Part shown: piece after piece, positions 49,439 to 63,200 of the stretch | How positions within the stretch are numbered: position 1 is the stretch's first letter | Layout: each line of letters starts with the position of its first letter | Assembly (NCBI GenBank): GCA_964030785.1 | Contig: OZ034972.1 | Location: 11,533,319 to 11,597,318 of the forward strand | DNA from: Siderastrea siderea | Taxonomy: Eukaryota; Cnidaria; Anthozoa; Scleractinia; Rhizangiidae | Length of the DNA: 64,000 bases | Direction of reading: 5' to 3' | Made by a program: the position numbers and the translations under genes | The notes under the pieces: model-generated | What the model was told of the DNA's origin: nothing | What the model saw: the letters and a program-made list of their open reading frames with translations, nothing else | Databases searched by the model: none

Positions 49439-50699
49439 GAGTAATAAGTGCAAACATAAAATGACCAAAAAATACTTGTGGCATGGTAACATTTTGAATA
49501 AAAAAGAAAAAATTATCAATACTTAAGCTCCCAAGCTGACCCCGCAAGAGAAAATTGAATTTGAAGTTATCCATATTTTAATTGAAAAGACGCTTCATGT
49601 CATTTCATAACAAAATGGCGCTCATTTTTAGAATGCTTGAGAATTTAATTGCGGGCTCACTTGGAGATTACTGAAGCAAATTAAAGTGAGATGTTTCAAA
49701 CAGTATTAAAAAATTGGTGCCATGCTGTGAGTAATTTTTAGTAAATAATATTTGCACTTATTGCTCGAATGTTAATCTGTTGATGGGTTTAAGGCAAATG
49801 GGTGAATATCACCATTGAGGCAAGCTTGCCCAGTTCAAGGTACTGCAAGTTTTGCTTGCTTAATGCTAGTCTGTTTTGATTTTTCTTTTTGCCTGGAGGC
49901 AAAGGTAAGAGCACTTCTGCTATGGCAGTGGCTGTTGTTTATGTACTGGACATTTGCCATGGCAGAATCTTTAGAAAGTTGGCATTCCTGTTTCCACCAA
50001 AACAGTTAAAATTGGCCTAAATTGCTATATGCACTTCTTCACAGGAGACCCTTCAATTATAACAGAACCAGAAGCAATACTTAGAACTAGAGGAGTGTGA
50101 TATGCCAATCATAAGTATGGGAATTTCCCTCCCTTGATGTTCTTTTGTTGGGGAATCCCCCAAACAAATGAAAGGCTTGGTAATGTAAATGATGATTTTG
50201 TGAAATTGTCCTTGGATCCTCTTCAATTCTGGAAAATAAACTTGTACAGACAATGACATAACTGCATTTGTGTTTTCTTCAAAAGCTATACTTTGGGAAA
50301 ACTTGCTCCTAGTTATGGCCACTATACTTTGCATAGCAACTTGAAGTTCAACATTTTGTTTCCCTGAAATGAAATGAATTTTTTTTTGCCTTTAAACAAA
50401 AGAAAAAAAGCTTGTTCTGTTTTGCTTTCATTTATTGGTTTCCCAATAAAAAATCTGAAATTGTAGGTTTTTGGTGGAGGTTGGAGAAAACAGGCAATGT
50501 GCTGAAAGTGAAAGGGTCCCAAGCAGAGGAAATACTCACTTAATCCATTTTCCTAGGGCTTCAGCCAAACAAAACCATCATTTCAATACCATTCAACACT
50601 GATCAAATAATTAACTAATCATGCCCCAATCTCTTGGCTATTATTCTGTGTCAGCATGTGATTTATTTAAATGGGAGGCCTCCCTCCTACAAGCCTATA

Positions 50700-50988
50700 G
50701 CCTGAGAAAACAGCCAACGTCTCGCGAGGTCGCCACTTGAGCCCTCGCAAAACAACGTCTGAGTAACGAGCGCAGAAATTCCATACTGATGACGTGTCAC
50801 TACCCAGATCTAGGTAGTGCTTCTAATTGGTTGAAATGCGAGGGAATTTCGTTTCAACCAATCAGATGCACTACCAACATCTGGGTAGTGAAGTGTCATC
50901 AGTATGGAATTTCTTCACTTGTTACTCAGATGTTGTTTTGTGAGTGGTCAAGTGGCGACCTTGCGAAACGTCAGCTGTTTTCTCAGGC
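50700..50988. mobile_element. Foldback MITE flanked by TA
   Basis: 289 bp with termini GCCTGAGAAAACAGC and its inverse, TA on both sides, and long arms sharing GTCGCCACTTGA, ATTCCATACTGATGAC and CTACC/GGTAG blocks. Tc1/mariner-type non-autonomous element by its TA target. Confidence 0.85.
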
Positions 50989-51616
50989 TAACAAGCCTAA
51001 TGGTTTCTGGAGGTCTCCTCGCCACTCTTATTTTAATATCTGATAGATAAATCAATCTTATAACAAGTAATGAGTAATCTCTAATTAATCTTTAATTTTT
51101 TCCCTTCTTTCTTTCTACCATTCTTGTTATTTCTTTGTGTGGTAAAGCTGAATCAATCAATCAATCAGTCAATTCATGAATTTGGAGCTTTATGCATTTG
51201 ATGTTAAATGATTCTGAAGGATAATGAACGGTATTGAACAGAGTTTGATTGCTGTCAAACATTGTATTCAAAAATGTTGGAAGATGTTCAATTGCTTGAC
51301 ACCCTAACCAAGCCCTTCAAATGTGTTCAAAAAGGAACACATTATCCAGACAGTGGATAAAGCAATCAGTAAGGGCCTAAACTGGCCCACTCTCCACCCC
51401 ATAAAAGGATTTCAACATCCACACCAAATACAAATTTTCTTTCATTCTATTTAAAATAATCTTTTAGGGATTTGGTATTCTTTGTTGACATTACAAGCAT
51501 GAGGAAGTCAAAGGTATTTGAGGTTTCTTGCCAAGTCATCATTTTTTTTCTCAACACCAAAATTCCAATCTACATAATTGCATTGAAACTTTAATATTGT
51601 TCATTCATTGATATTT

Positions 51617-52033
51617 TAGGCCCAGTTCAAAATTACGTTGAACTTCTCATGTCCCGAACCTAATTTCTTCAATTAAGTACATCAGGAGATCGACATTTAA
51701 AGCGATTAAGTTCCAGACAGGCAATTTGAATATACGAACGATAGAAACCATATTCTGATCCAAATTTGACGAACGGTGCAAACTAATATCTAAATACTAC
51801 AGTAACTATTATTACAATAAAAGATTTTTTCCCGTTAATTCTTTTTCTGTGCTTTTTGAGACCTGATATAGTGCAGTTGATGATTGTTTACTGCTGTTTT
51901 GCAGAATTAAGATCAATTAAGTTTGACTGGCTAAGGACGACGACTGAATCAACTGTCAAACTTAATTATTTAGGTCAACCCAAAGAGCAATTAGGTTCGG
52001 TACATGTTAAGTTTGACGTATGAACTGGGCCTT
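51617..52033. mobile_element. Inverted-repeat element, family shared with 60619-61049
   Basis: The ends are TAGGCCCAGTTCAAA and the inverse. Internal repeated motifs are CCGAACCTAAT and GTTTGAC/GTCAAAC. It lies downstream of the coronin-7 3' end; the sister copy is in a coronin-7 intron. Confidence 0.8.
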
Positions 52034-52327
52034 ATTGTTTAAAATCTGACACTTAATTTAAATTCAGAATAAAATCCTAAACACACTACTTCCTCATGTA
52101 TCAACTGCACAATATGAATTTATGAAAATTAATGCAAGTGCATGAACCATCACAGCATTCAGGAGCAGATGCAAGAATTTTTTATGCAAGTGGTCCAAAT
52201 GGTAACTTGTGCCCGATACTTAAAATTAAAGAACTTTAGCTCAGATTTAGCAAATTTACATCAATTCATAGCTTGAGATTTCCTGGTAACCTTGATCTGC
52301 TGGTGTACACTGTTTTCTTTCTTTTCT

Positions 52328-52729
52328 TTAAGGACGGTGCCTCCTAATACAGATGTATTTTTGCAAAGGTTACGATTACGGGGAAAAAGCAGATCTTTGC
52401 AAGAGTTATTGGAATCCAAAAAGAAAAATGTGGGTAACCACACATTTTTCAGAGATAAGTAAGCAACCATTATTCTAAAAAAGCGTTAAAATACAAAGAA
52501 TGTATGGGAATTTCTTTCCAAATTGAAGCTCAATTATCTCTAAAAAATGCGTGGTTACCCTCAGTTTTCTTTTTGGATTCTGATAGCCCTTACTAAGATC
52601 TGCGTTTTCCACGTAGTCATAAACTACACAAAAATATTGTTGTATTAGTGGGAAAATTCATTAAGAAACCCGAACATGCCGAGATGCACAGAACGTATGC
52701 GCAGTAACAAAAGGAGGCACCGTCCTTAA
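52328..52729. mobile_element. TTAA-ended inverted-repeat element, copy 1
   Basis: 402 bp bounded by TTAAGGACGGTGCC and its inverse, arms sharing TTGGAATCCAAAAAGAAAA and the AATGTGGGTAACCA block. TTAA at both borders suggests a piggyBac- or Kolobok-type target. The second copy is at 58,230-58,651. Confidence 0.85.
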
Positions 52730-53248
52730 TTCTTTGTTACTTTGAATGAATTTGATTATGTTAAAACAAAAAGGATGAGTACAGCTCAAAAGAGGGTTCA
52801 AAGGGGGTTCACACCTCCACGACCATGCCAAGAGATCTGCCATTGCTATTCACTAGTAACATTTTCATCTAATTTGCCTGCATTTATAAATTAAGGACTT
52901 TTAAAATCTGGATGAAAAAAGGCTTGTGCAATGTAATTTTAAATTGGATTTTTCCTATGTACAACGTAAAAATATTTAAAATTTAACAGATAATTGTGAT
53001 AATTATCGGCATCTAGGAGTGGTTTACTTCAGCTCCAGCCAAACAAAGTCAACATTCCCCTCCAATAATGTCAATGGTCACTGTGTTGAATGATGTTAAA
53101 GAATTCCGAATGGCGTTGAATAGCATTGAACAGTTTGACAGCCATAAAACGTTTGCTAAAAATGGTTGTATTCAACAATATTATGTCGACTGATGTTGAA
53201 CTTGATTGACTAACTAAAGTCCTTGCAACTATCGTTTGTCCAACAGCA

Positions 53249-54212
53249 TCAGTCATCCTGAAAAATAAGCAAAGGGAAATCAGACATACAGGGCTGGAAA
53301 ATGAGATTTATTACATACCAGGACATGATCTGCCAAACTTATTTTTTGGTAGGACACATAAAATGGGTTGGAAATCAGCCAACTTGAACTTAACGAAAAA
53401 CTGGCCCTCCAAAACACTGGCTTTTAACCTAACCAAAGTAGGACAGGAAAGCTTTTTTTAAAAATAAATAAATAAATAAACAAACAAATAAATAGATAGA
53501 TAAAAAAAGACGGAGTAATGGTTTATGAAACTGTCAAGATCTTCTGAGAATGGCCCTCATTTCTGTGCAAGGACACCATGTCAGCACATTTTCAAACAAA
53601 TTCGAGTTTTCAGAAATTTGATTAGACAATTATGATTAAGTCTTTTACATCTCTGGATATTCTATGAACCTCCCAAAGTAAACCCCCACATCTGAAGCGC
53701 CAACATCCCTTCCAAATGAAAGCATACTGACATTTATTTAGATGTGGTTAATTTTCTCCAATTATAATTTCCAACCGTCATAGTAGAGCATAGTAGAGCT
53801 TATTGTATTTCAATCAACTCGTCATGCTCAGAGATCCTCCCTTGACAACTGCAGAGTCCTTATGTTTTCCACCATGTATAGGCATTTTTCTCAGACTTCC
53901 CTCTTTCCACACTGTACAACCCACTCTCTTCAAGGAACTTCACATTCTCTCCCAACCTCCCCCTGCCCCGAAATGCCCAATTAAAAAAAGCCTCAATTGA
54001 ACAAAATATAATGAACTAAGCTGACAGTAAATTTAATTTTTTAAGAAATTTGAGGCTAAATAATAATAACCGAGCCTGGTAGGTAAATAAACTACAGTCT
54101 AACAGCAGAATTTCTTGCATACCCATTCATCATCATCAACTCCTTCTTGTAGATCCTGAGGAAGAGGATCATCATCATAGTTCCTTAACTTCTCCACCAT
54201 GGAGGATAAAAG
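53249..54212 (-). CDS. CORO7: Coronin-7 last two coding exons with a micro-terminal exon
   Basis: The penultimate exon (54,123-54,212) ends DDDEW at a GTATGC donor. The next acceptor I can match is TTTTTCAG at 53,258, giving GAT GAC TGA, so the protein would end EWDD. Human coronin-7 ends DEWD, which supports this splice. If the donor is not used, the frame reads VCKKFCC and stops at 54,099. Confidence 0.75.
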
Positions 54213-57200
54213 CTGGAAACAAACAAAACTATGACAGTTAAAGCCAAATAATTTAAATTGCTCATTCAACATTTTCTTACAACGTGTACAACAAGGTTAC
54301 ATGCCACTTGAAGGATCCAATGGAAGACAGATGTGATATTTGAAGACTACAAACTGCCGTGTATCCCTAACTTGGCAACTAAATTAGCGGTCAGTCTTGA
54401 GCAGGATTCTGAGATTAAGCTTTACATGCATACAAACTTTAATTAACTGCCCCCTTGGAGTCTTTAAGACCTAATCTAAACCCCAAGTTAGGTTTTATCT
54501 ACAGAATACAGTGTTAAATCAGCAAATGTGACACACTGGACTTGTGACCACTTCTCTTGCCAGCATCCTTAGGGCCGATTTAGATGGTACAATTTTTTCT
54601 TACAACTGTTGAATGTGGCTTGCTCACGTCGTGTCTGCAACACAAATCGTATCATCTAAATCAGACGTATAACATCTTCACCACGACAGTTGCATGCAAC
54701 ACTAAAAATGTCGTAGGATTTTGAAGCATGTTTTAAAACCCTATGACAGTCATAGCCACAATCAAAATGATAGAATGATGAGTCGTACGAAAATAGAAGC
54801 CCTGTAAAATGATGGCCATTTGGCTTAACTTTGACTAGCAGCCTTTCTGCAACCATTCGACAGTCAAATGACAGGCAGCTTACAGCATTTAGGAAAAACT
54901 GCACACTGCTGTTTGACTGCAACGAAATAAGTTCTGCAGCAGTTATATATTCCTGACGCGAGCAACGCACGCTTCAAAAGTTGCATACAACAGTCATAAG
55001 CAAAAATCGTATCGTCTAAATCGGCCCTTAGACTTATTCACATGACACTGAACATCTGCATCACGTTTTTAGGGTATCAATGGCAAAAAATAACCTCTTC
55101 TTTCTTTTGTTCAGTGGTCTTGATCTCTTCCAGCTCATGTCTACTGTCGTACTTCCTTGCAATAGGTGCAGCCTTGGGTGCTTCACTCACTGTAATTAGC
55201 AAGCACATTATAATTACGATCAGCCTACTCAAGTTAATGGACCAGTTTTGCTCTACTTTGTCATAAACCAGGCTCATTATCATGTAAGAAACAGTTCCCT
55301 ATTTATGTTTCAATAAGTGAACTTCCTCAATTGAAGCATAAATGTTTTTGTTCTCTGTTTGAACTAAAACAAATTAAATAAACCAACTAAACATTGGCTG
55401 TTTTGTTCTTGGCTTCACTTCGAAGCAAAAATAGGCTAAGCTCCCAGGGGGGGGGGGGGGACTCCCACATGAACATGACAGGGATGATGGTCGTCTCCCT
55501 TAGAGGTGTAAATTGCAGATTTTGGTCTCGCTTAGGGTGTTCAGGATGGAAAGCCAAATAATATTTTTACCCACAAAGTTGTCACTTAGGGTAGACTACG
55601 AACGAAAACATAAAGATTTATGACAGTGCTTTTAAATCTAATTATAGAAGCAGCATTCAATGTCAACGTTTTTAGTGCAATTAAAAACACTATAGCTCTT
55701 ATTTGGTTGTCTGTTTTAGCATGGTCTCTTTAAGGGGTCAAGTAAAGCCTGAGCCATGCCCAGATTGGTCTCCTTTGGGGGTTTAAGTTTAATTTTCCGA
55801 CGAGCATCCCCATCTCTTTCGTATGGGAGTACCCTCCCCAACTGCCGGGGTTAAGCTCTCAGGTCAAGAAATAGATGCAGAAGAATATTTCTTATGAGAA
55901 AACCAGCTTTGATGCCAAAGTAGAGTGAAATTGGAGCAATTTGGATTCCAAGGCCAATAATTGAAATTGCCACTTAATACACACCTTTCAGGCAAGCCCT
56001 TCAATTAGAGTCATCTGACAAATGTCCGGTAAATTTTGGACTTTGACTGGTGAAAGCTCAGTTTGGCCCGACAAAATGACCTGTGGAATACTCTAGTTAA
56101 TGACGTTTAATTTGAAACAGAAAATCATAAATTTTGCTGACGGCCTACTAAAGTATCTTGTGAAAAAAAATTTGTCCGGCCAGACCAGCCTCTTGTCCGG
56201 TGAACATTAAACCTGGACTGACAAATGCCCCAATGAGGGAAAAAAATTATTTGCAGGCTTGTCAGTGTTCTACCTCGTGCCTTACTACTCACATGGCTTC
56301 ATGTCTGCTGGCTTGAGTGACAACATCCTCTGTGTTCCATTTCTACCAGCAAACCACTGATCACTAGTCAATGCAGGCTCCCACCAAACCCTGGTGTCTG
56401 GGAAGAGATCATCTTGAAAATACTCCACCTGTTTAGACAGCCAAAAAGAATCACTCAACTTCACAATTTTTGAGAATTTTTTTGAACAGTTTGTCCAAAC
56501 TTTTGCAAAGCAAGTGTTATTTCTCGTGGCCAGTAGCAAGTTGAGCAACGTTAGTGTCAAGTTCTTGATCTCTTGATTTTTTAAAGACCAAGTACAGTCG
56601 GCTCAACTTGGGACAAGTTGCACTTTTTTCTCTACAAACAACTAAAGAATCTCAACATGTCAAGCCATGAATTACTGACCTTCACACGAGGAACCTGGAA
56701 GGAGATCAGATCTATGGATGTCTTGTTCAGTTTGACAGCTCTAGCAAACTCCACTTCCTTGACATTACAGACAGTCTTTGGCAGGAAACCCACAGCCTGT
56801 CAAAAAGGCAATCAGGAGTACCCTCTACTGGATGAAGAACTAAATATTTTATAAGTGTTTTCAGCAGCACATGCATAGCAACTACCTTTCAACATGCTAT
56901 CTTTTGATGTGTAACGTCACCTGGCCTTAGTCTAAAATGCAAGCACAACTAATTTCTTAACATGAACACAAAATTCAAGCAAATAAGATGCACTATTTTA
57001 CAGACACATTGGTGCGGAATAAAGTTTCACCAATAAATTTGCGCATGTGTGTTTTTGGAATTTTGCTTCTACCAAAACATTTTTGTAATAAAGCATTTAT
57101 TTAGAAATTTTGGTTTAAAGAATTTTTGGAAAAACCAGTCCAAAGTTATTCCTTCATTGACCACTGACTGCTCCTAGACAACCTTACTGAACAATTTCCT

Positions 57201-60200
57201 GTAGAAAAATTGTCACGAACAGTAACTTGTCACAACTGACAGCCTACATATATCTTTTAGATTGTTTGCTCTTCACTTTTACACTCTTTCTTCTTTAAAA
57301 AAAAGAAAAAATCTTTTCCATAGGGTCTGTATGTCTTACTTTTGGAAAATCCAGAGGGGAGTCCGGGAGGTTATTATTTTCTTGAAAAAATGGAAAATCC
57401 AAGGAGATGAAGGGGGGGGGGGATTGCAAGTGAAATTTGCCCCATGATGGGGCTACAGGCACAGGTGTCACATTTTCAGCAAAGTTTAATAAAGTCCTCA
57501 ACTTCTACATTCGCACTCAAAAAGTTCAACTCAGCAATTATGCAAATTGCACGTGTCCTTGTAGCGCTTCTCATGTGAAAAGGGTAAAGTTGCTTTAACT
57601 AGAACGTTAAAGCTGTAATTATTTTTTTCACCACGCTTAATGTTAGTTGATCATAAGTAAGTTACCTGGTAAGATTCTTTTGTTCTGTAGTGTGAAAGTT
57701 CAAAGATATGAGGTGCCTCCTCACTGATTTCATAAGCAAAAACTGTTGTTTCACCCTAAAAATGCAATCAATAATTGTTCAATATTCTTTGAAGACAAAC
57801 ATTGTCGTGGTCATCTGGTTGTGTTACTTTGAACTAAAACTATAAAATTATATACAGAAGAGTGTCATATTTGCAGTCAAGAAACACCAAGTGTTCCTCT
57901 TCTTGTTTGAGAATAACTTTCACTAATATTGCAATTGCATGACTTAAGTTATTGGGTTTAATTATTATTATTATTATTGTTATTATTACTTATTATTATT
58001 ATTATTATTATGATTTAATCATTGTCAAGTTTGCAAACGTTTCCGTACCTTTCCAGTGAGAAATAGGACGGAAGAGTCTTCATCATAGAAAGGTATTAAA
58101 ATGGAAGGAGCTACATTGGTTTCCACAGTTGACAAGACTTCAGACAGGTTCCGGCTGTCATAGACGCTGATGGTCCTGTTACTTGTTCTATAAATAACAA
58201 AGTAACACCATTTTACTTAAACGGTTGCCTTAAGGATGGTGCCTCTTAATACAGATGTATTTTTGCAAAGGTTATGACTATGTGGGAAAAGTAAATCTTA
58301 GCAAGGGTTATTGGAATCCATGCATGCAAAAAGGAAAATGTGGGTAACCATGCATTTTTCAGAGATAATTAAGCAACCATAATTCTAAAAAAAGCTTTAA
58401 GATACAAAGAATGTATAGCAATTTCTTTCCAAATTTAAGGTCAATTATCTCTAAAAAATGTGGCGTTACCCTCAATTTTCTTTCTGGATTCTGATAGCCC
58501 TTGCGAAGATCTGCTTTTTCCACATAGTCATAAAATGCGCAAAAATACATTTGTATTAGTAGGCAAATTCCTTAAGAAACTTAAATATCTCAGACCAGAC
58601 CCAAGATGCACAGAAGATATGCGCAGTAACAAAAGGAAGCACTGTCCTTAATGGGCATATTGTATTTCTAAGACAGTATAGAAGTGCAGTGTTCCAGATT
58701 ACTTATAAAGGCAGAGGGTCAATAAGGAATTTTGAGGGGTCAAGAGATGTGCATCTCTTCAAATCTTCCCAAGTTGACCATTTATTTTGTCAGGTCATTT
58801 ATTTATTTGACCCGAGACCCCTCTCTTATCTGGAACACTGAGAAGTGGACAAACTAACATGTGCTGCGATGTGAATAAAATTAATCTTCTCAGTTTGAAC
58901 AATGAGCATGATAAGAATTCATGTTCAGTCATGAAGGCAAGGCGTGATTCCAGGATACTTCCATACTCCCCCTTCCCCACCCTAAGGAAGGTCACTAGAA
59001 ATACTGAGGAGAGGGGTGTCCAAAAAGCCAAATTTTTTTCAAAGGAAAGCATGAAGCTAAACTGGAATTTTCAGAAGTGTGTGTGTGTGTGTGTTGGAGG
59101 GGGGAATATATATTTTCTAGAACAACACAATCAAGCTTTTAAAGGCCAGACTTCTGATCTCATTTCAACCTTTTTTCTCCAGAGTTAAGGTTTCCAAAGC
59201 TGGGATGCAGCATAAGTGCCAGTAGTTTTGATACCACTAAACTAATTGCTGGGTGGAACATACCATGCAGTGGACTTGAGCATCCTATCTTGGGGTGATT
59301 GAGTAGTAATATTCCTAAAGTCTAAACTAGTATTGACATTTAAGACGATTTCTGCTGAACGTTCGAGCAATAAGTGCAAAAGTTACCAAAAAAAATACTC
59401 ATAGCATGGTGACATTTTGAATAAAAAAATAAGAAATTATCAATACTTAAACTCCCAAGCTGACCCCGCAAGAAAAAATTGAATTTGAAGTTATCCATAT
59501 TTTAATTGAAAAGACGCTTCATGTCAGTTCAAAACAAAATGGCGCCCGTTTTTAGCATATTTTTATGAGATTTGACATTAATTTTCCTGAGAATGCTTGA
59601 GAATTTAATCGCGGGGTCACTTGGAGAAGCAAAGTAAAGTGAGATGTTTCAAATAGTATTCAAAATGTTACCATGCTATGAGTAGTTTTTTAGTAAATAA
59701 TTTTTGCACTTATTGCTTGAATGTTGAGCAGAATCCATCTTAATTATCTACACTATAAATGAATGCTGTCAAAATCACCTGCCAAATCCAGTGATGATCA
59801 GCCAATCCCCATTAGGACCGCCCCAAACAACACGTGCACCACGGCTTCCCATGGGACCAGGGCCTGTCTAAAGCAAGTTACAGATTGGTTAAACAGCCAA
59901 CAGAAAACTAGACATTACTGTCAATTGGAGCAGATTTCTTGTAAAACCAAAACTGAATAATAACTCTGACCAGTCACAACAGATGCAAACCACACAATGA
60001 ACCAATCAGAAATGAAAGTAAATACGTGAATCAAGAAACGAGAAACTCTGTGAATGAAATCCTTTGGTGTGACCATTCAAATAAAAGCTACTGAGCAATA
60101 GCAACTTTCCTGTGGTGCTATCTTTGATACTGTACCAGGTGGTTCTCATTTTGGAATCTATGATGAAGTGTGACCATTCAAATGAAAGCTGCTATTAAAG

Positions 60201-63200
60201 CAGTACTTTCCTGTGGTGCTCTTCTAAAGAAGAGCTCCCTGGAGCACCAAGGACACAAAGTTTGTTCTTTACCTGTACAGGAGAAACTTGTGATCTTGGA
60301 TCAAATATTTTAACTTTGTTGTCTCTTGAGACAGTGGCTAGTTGTGTTCCATCAGATTTCCAGCTCAAGCTAAACACCTGTAGATATATTATTTTGTGAA
60401 AAAATAATGGTTATATGAAGAAAAATATGAGATTTTAAAAGTTGCTTCTTTTTTCAGAACAGCTTGGTAATAACATATTTCAAAAAAAGCCCCCTTTCCA
60501 TTGGCTTTGGAGCCTTTAAAAGTTAATTATTAAATAAACTCCTTCGAAGGTCGCAGAGATTTGCATGCGATAGCAGCATGTGATGAGTTGTACTGTTGTA
60601 AGCTACGTAAGAATCACATAGGCCCGGTTCAAACGTCGGACTTCACATTGTGCCGAACCTAACCGCTATTTGGGTTGACCCAAATAATTAAGTTAGACAG
60701 TTGATTCAGACGTCGACCTCAATCAGATACAAGAATGTTCAATGCAAGACTGGTCACGGTTTAACAGATGACTAGTCATGCTTATCGGTTTTAAGCCAAT
60801 CACTAGCACTGTTATATTTGGAAATACATTAACGTAATTCATGCATTAGGTTCGGCACATGTGAAGTTCGACGTCTTAATCAAAGTCGAACCTTTGCCAT
60901 TCTTTTCAACTTGCCCAGTTGAATAGAATGGCAGGGTTGACCCAAATACAAATCTGTCGAACTTAATCGATTCATATGTCAAACTTTACATGTGCCGAAC
61001 CTAATTATTAGGTTCGGCACATGTAAAGTTTGATGTTTGAACCGTGCCATACTGATCTATGAGATGTATAAAATATACTGTAAAAAGGCCAAACTTGGCA
61101 AATACAATATATATATGCACAATAAAACTTCCAACCTGCTCAGATTGATCTTTGAGAGTTATCAGATCCCTAGCTTTGTTGACGTCCCATATTTTAACTG
61201 TTAGGTCCAAAGCTGAAGATGCCAGCACTCCGCTGGCTGACGGATGGTACTTGACTATGTGCGGTTTATCATCATGACCTGCCACAGAAATAAAGTTGAC
61301 TTAAAATGTTACTAGAGTGCAAAAATATATTGTCAGCAATCACTTACTGAGTATAATGTTGTTCAAGTAGACAAATTTAACTCTAGGTTCTCTGTGAATC
61401 CTTCATTGATGGATAAGTTGAATTCTGGAACTGATAACCCCATTTATGGCTGGCATTTCCTGGTGGAAGTGAAAGTTTGGCTTTCTCTTGCTCTTTTCTC
61501 AGGGCACCTTTGTGCTTTTCTTTGCCATGACATGCTTGTTTTGAAGTGATTAACACCCCTCATAAAATAACTTTCTTCAGGAAGGCCAGTCTGGAGCGAG
61601 CATCTCCCATATGTTGACCCCAATGTTACACTTCTAAAGGCTTGCCTTTGAGGTGCCCTTAAAGTGTTTCCTTCCTCCCACCAGATCAAAACCCCTCTTG
61701 GAACAAACCAAACAGGATTTGTTTTGGGAGGTGAGAATCTAGCACCCTCAGCATGTGACCCATCCATCGCAACTGGTTAAGAATGATTATGGTTCCAGTA
61801 CTTGATGCTGTTCACTTCTTCCAGGCTGTAACCAGTTTAGAAAATGACCTTTTGTTAAGTAATTACTTGTGGTAAGTGCTGCAACCTGTGAAAAAGTTCA
61901 TATTGGTGACTAACCTTTCAAGACCACAGATGGAGTGTTGATAGTTTCAGTCAGTCCTCCCTCTGGGATCTCCCATATACTGATAAAGCCACTTTCACAA
62001 GCTGAAAAATACCAAGCAGCCGCTTCAAAATAAGGGGAAAATTATTAATAAAAAATATGTACTTATTGACTAAGTGGGAGGGCCGGACAGGAAAATATTT
62101 GGCTTGAGGGGTATGGACTGAGTGCAGAGAGGTCCATGACATCATTACACCTTTACTACACTTAATTTTATTGGAAAATTTTTAAAAGAAACTTTTGAAT
62201 GCTTAATGAAAGTTTAAGTGTGAGAGCACTAAAATAATGAACAAATAATGCGTGTAGGGCTGGAAGGCTTTTTCCAGACCGGCTTGTGCACCCCGTCCAG
62301 CCCTACACATGTCAAGTAACTCGCTGATGCATTTTCTATAGAATTGCATCAGCTGTGAGTGGATTTTTGGGTCAAAAAAACAAATACTGAATAAAATTGA
62401 AGGCAACAAAGTTATAAGAACCACCCCAACTGGCAGGAGGCAGGGCCAATTGGTTAATTACAAGGGTGGGAAAGGAGGCTAATTGGGAGCTACTGAGAAA
62501 CAACTCTAGATAGCAGTAAAAACATTACTTTCTTCACACTCCCTCTTTTTTGGCTTAACTGGTCATTAAAATCAGGATGACATATTGAAGAATTATGATC
62601 AACTGTACATGTCACATTTTTAGACACTCAAACATGTGTACAGATTTTTGTAGAGCACTACATTTCTTCATGCACTATTTAAGGTTTAATATTGCATGCT
62701 GTGTTATTCTCAACATGCCAACCAACCCTATTCCAATCCCACAGTTGCAGTTGCCATGGTAACTTGTTTATCACTGATGCGAATCCAATTTTTACCATCA
62801 TCTTCCAGTATGCAACAAAACATTCCTTGTACTACATACTTACTTTTAGCAGCTTTTATTGATAAAGGTCGCCTTTATTGCTGGAAATCACTACATTTAC
62901 TGCATTCATTACATTTTATTTTTATGTTACTGAGTATACACCAAAACCACAGTACAGCACTTTGACAGTACAACACTACCGCCGTACAGCACTATGACAG
63001 TACAATACTACCACTGACAACACTACAACTGTACAGGACTACGACAGTACAACACTACCACTGTATAGCACTACACTACCACTGTACAACACTACGACAG
63101 CACTGTACAGTGTTAGTGTTGTTCAGTCATAGTGCTGTACAGAGGTAGTGTTGTACAGTAGAGTATGCAAAATCCAGTCAACTATTAACATCATACTTAA

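Larger units (their letters stand above)
48380..49782. mobile_element. Inverted-repeat element split by a LINE insertion
   Basis: The ends carry ACATTCGAG and AATAAGTGCAAA motifs in inverted orientation. Apart from the LINE at 48,405-49,438 it matches 59,341-59,741 over its length (CTCCCAAGCTGACCCCGCAA, TTGAAAAGACGCTTCATGTC, AAGTGAGATGTTTCAAA). Confidence 0.8.

Noticed and set aside
62945..63170. CRISPR-like array
   Set aside because: Units are contiguous and variable without distinct spacers, and the genome is eukaryotic.
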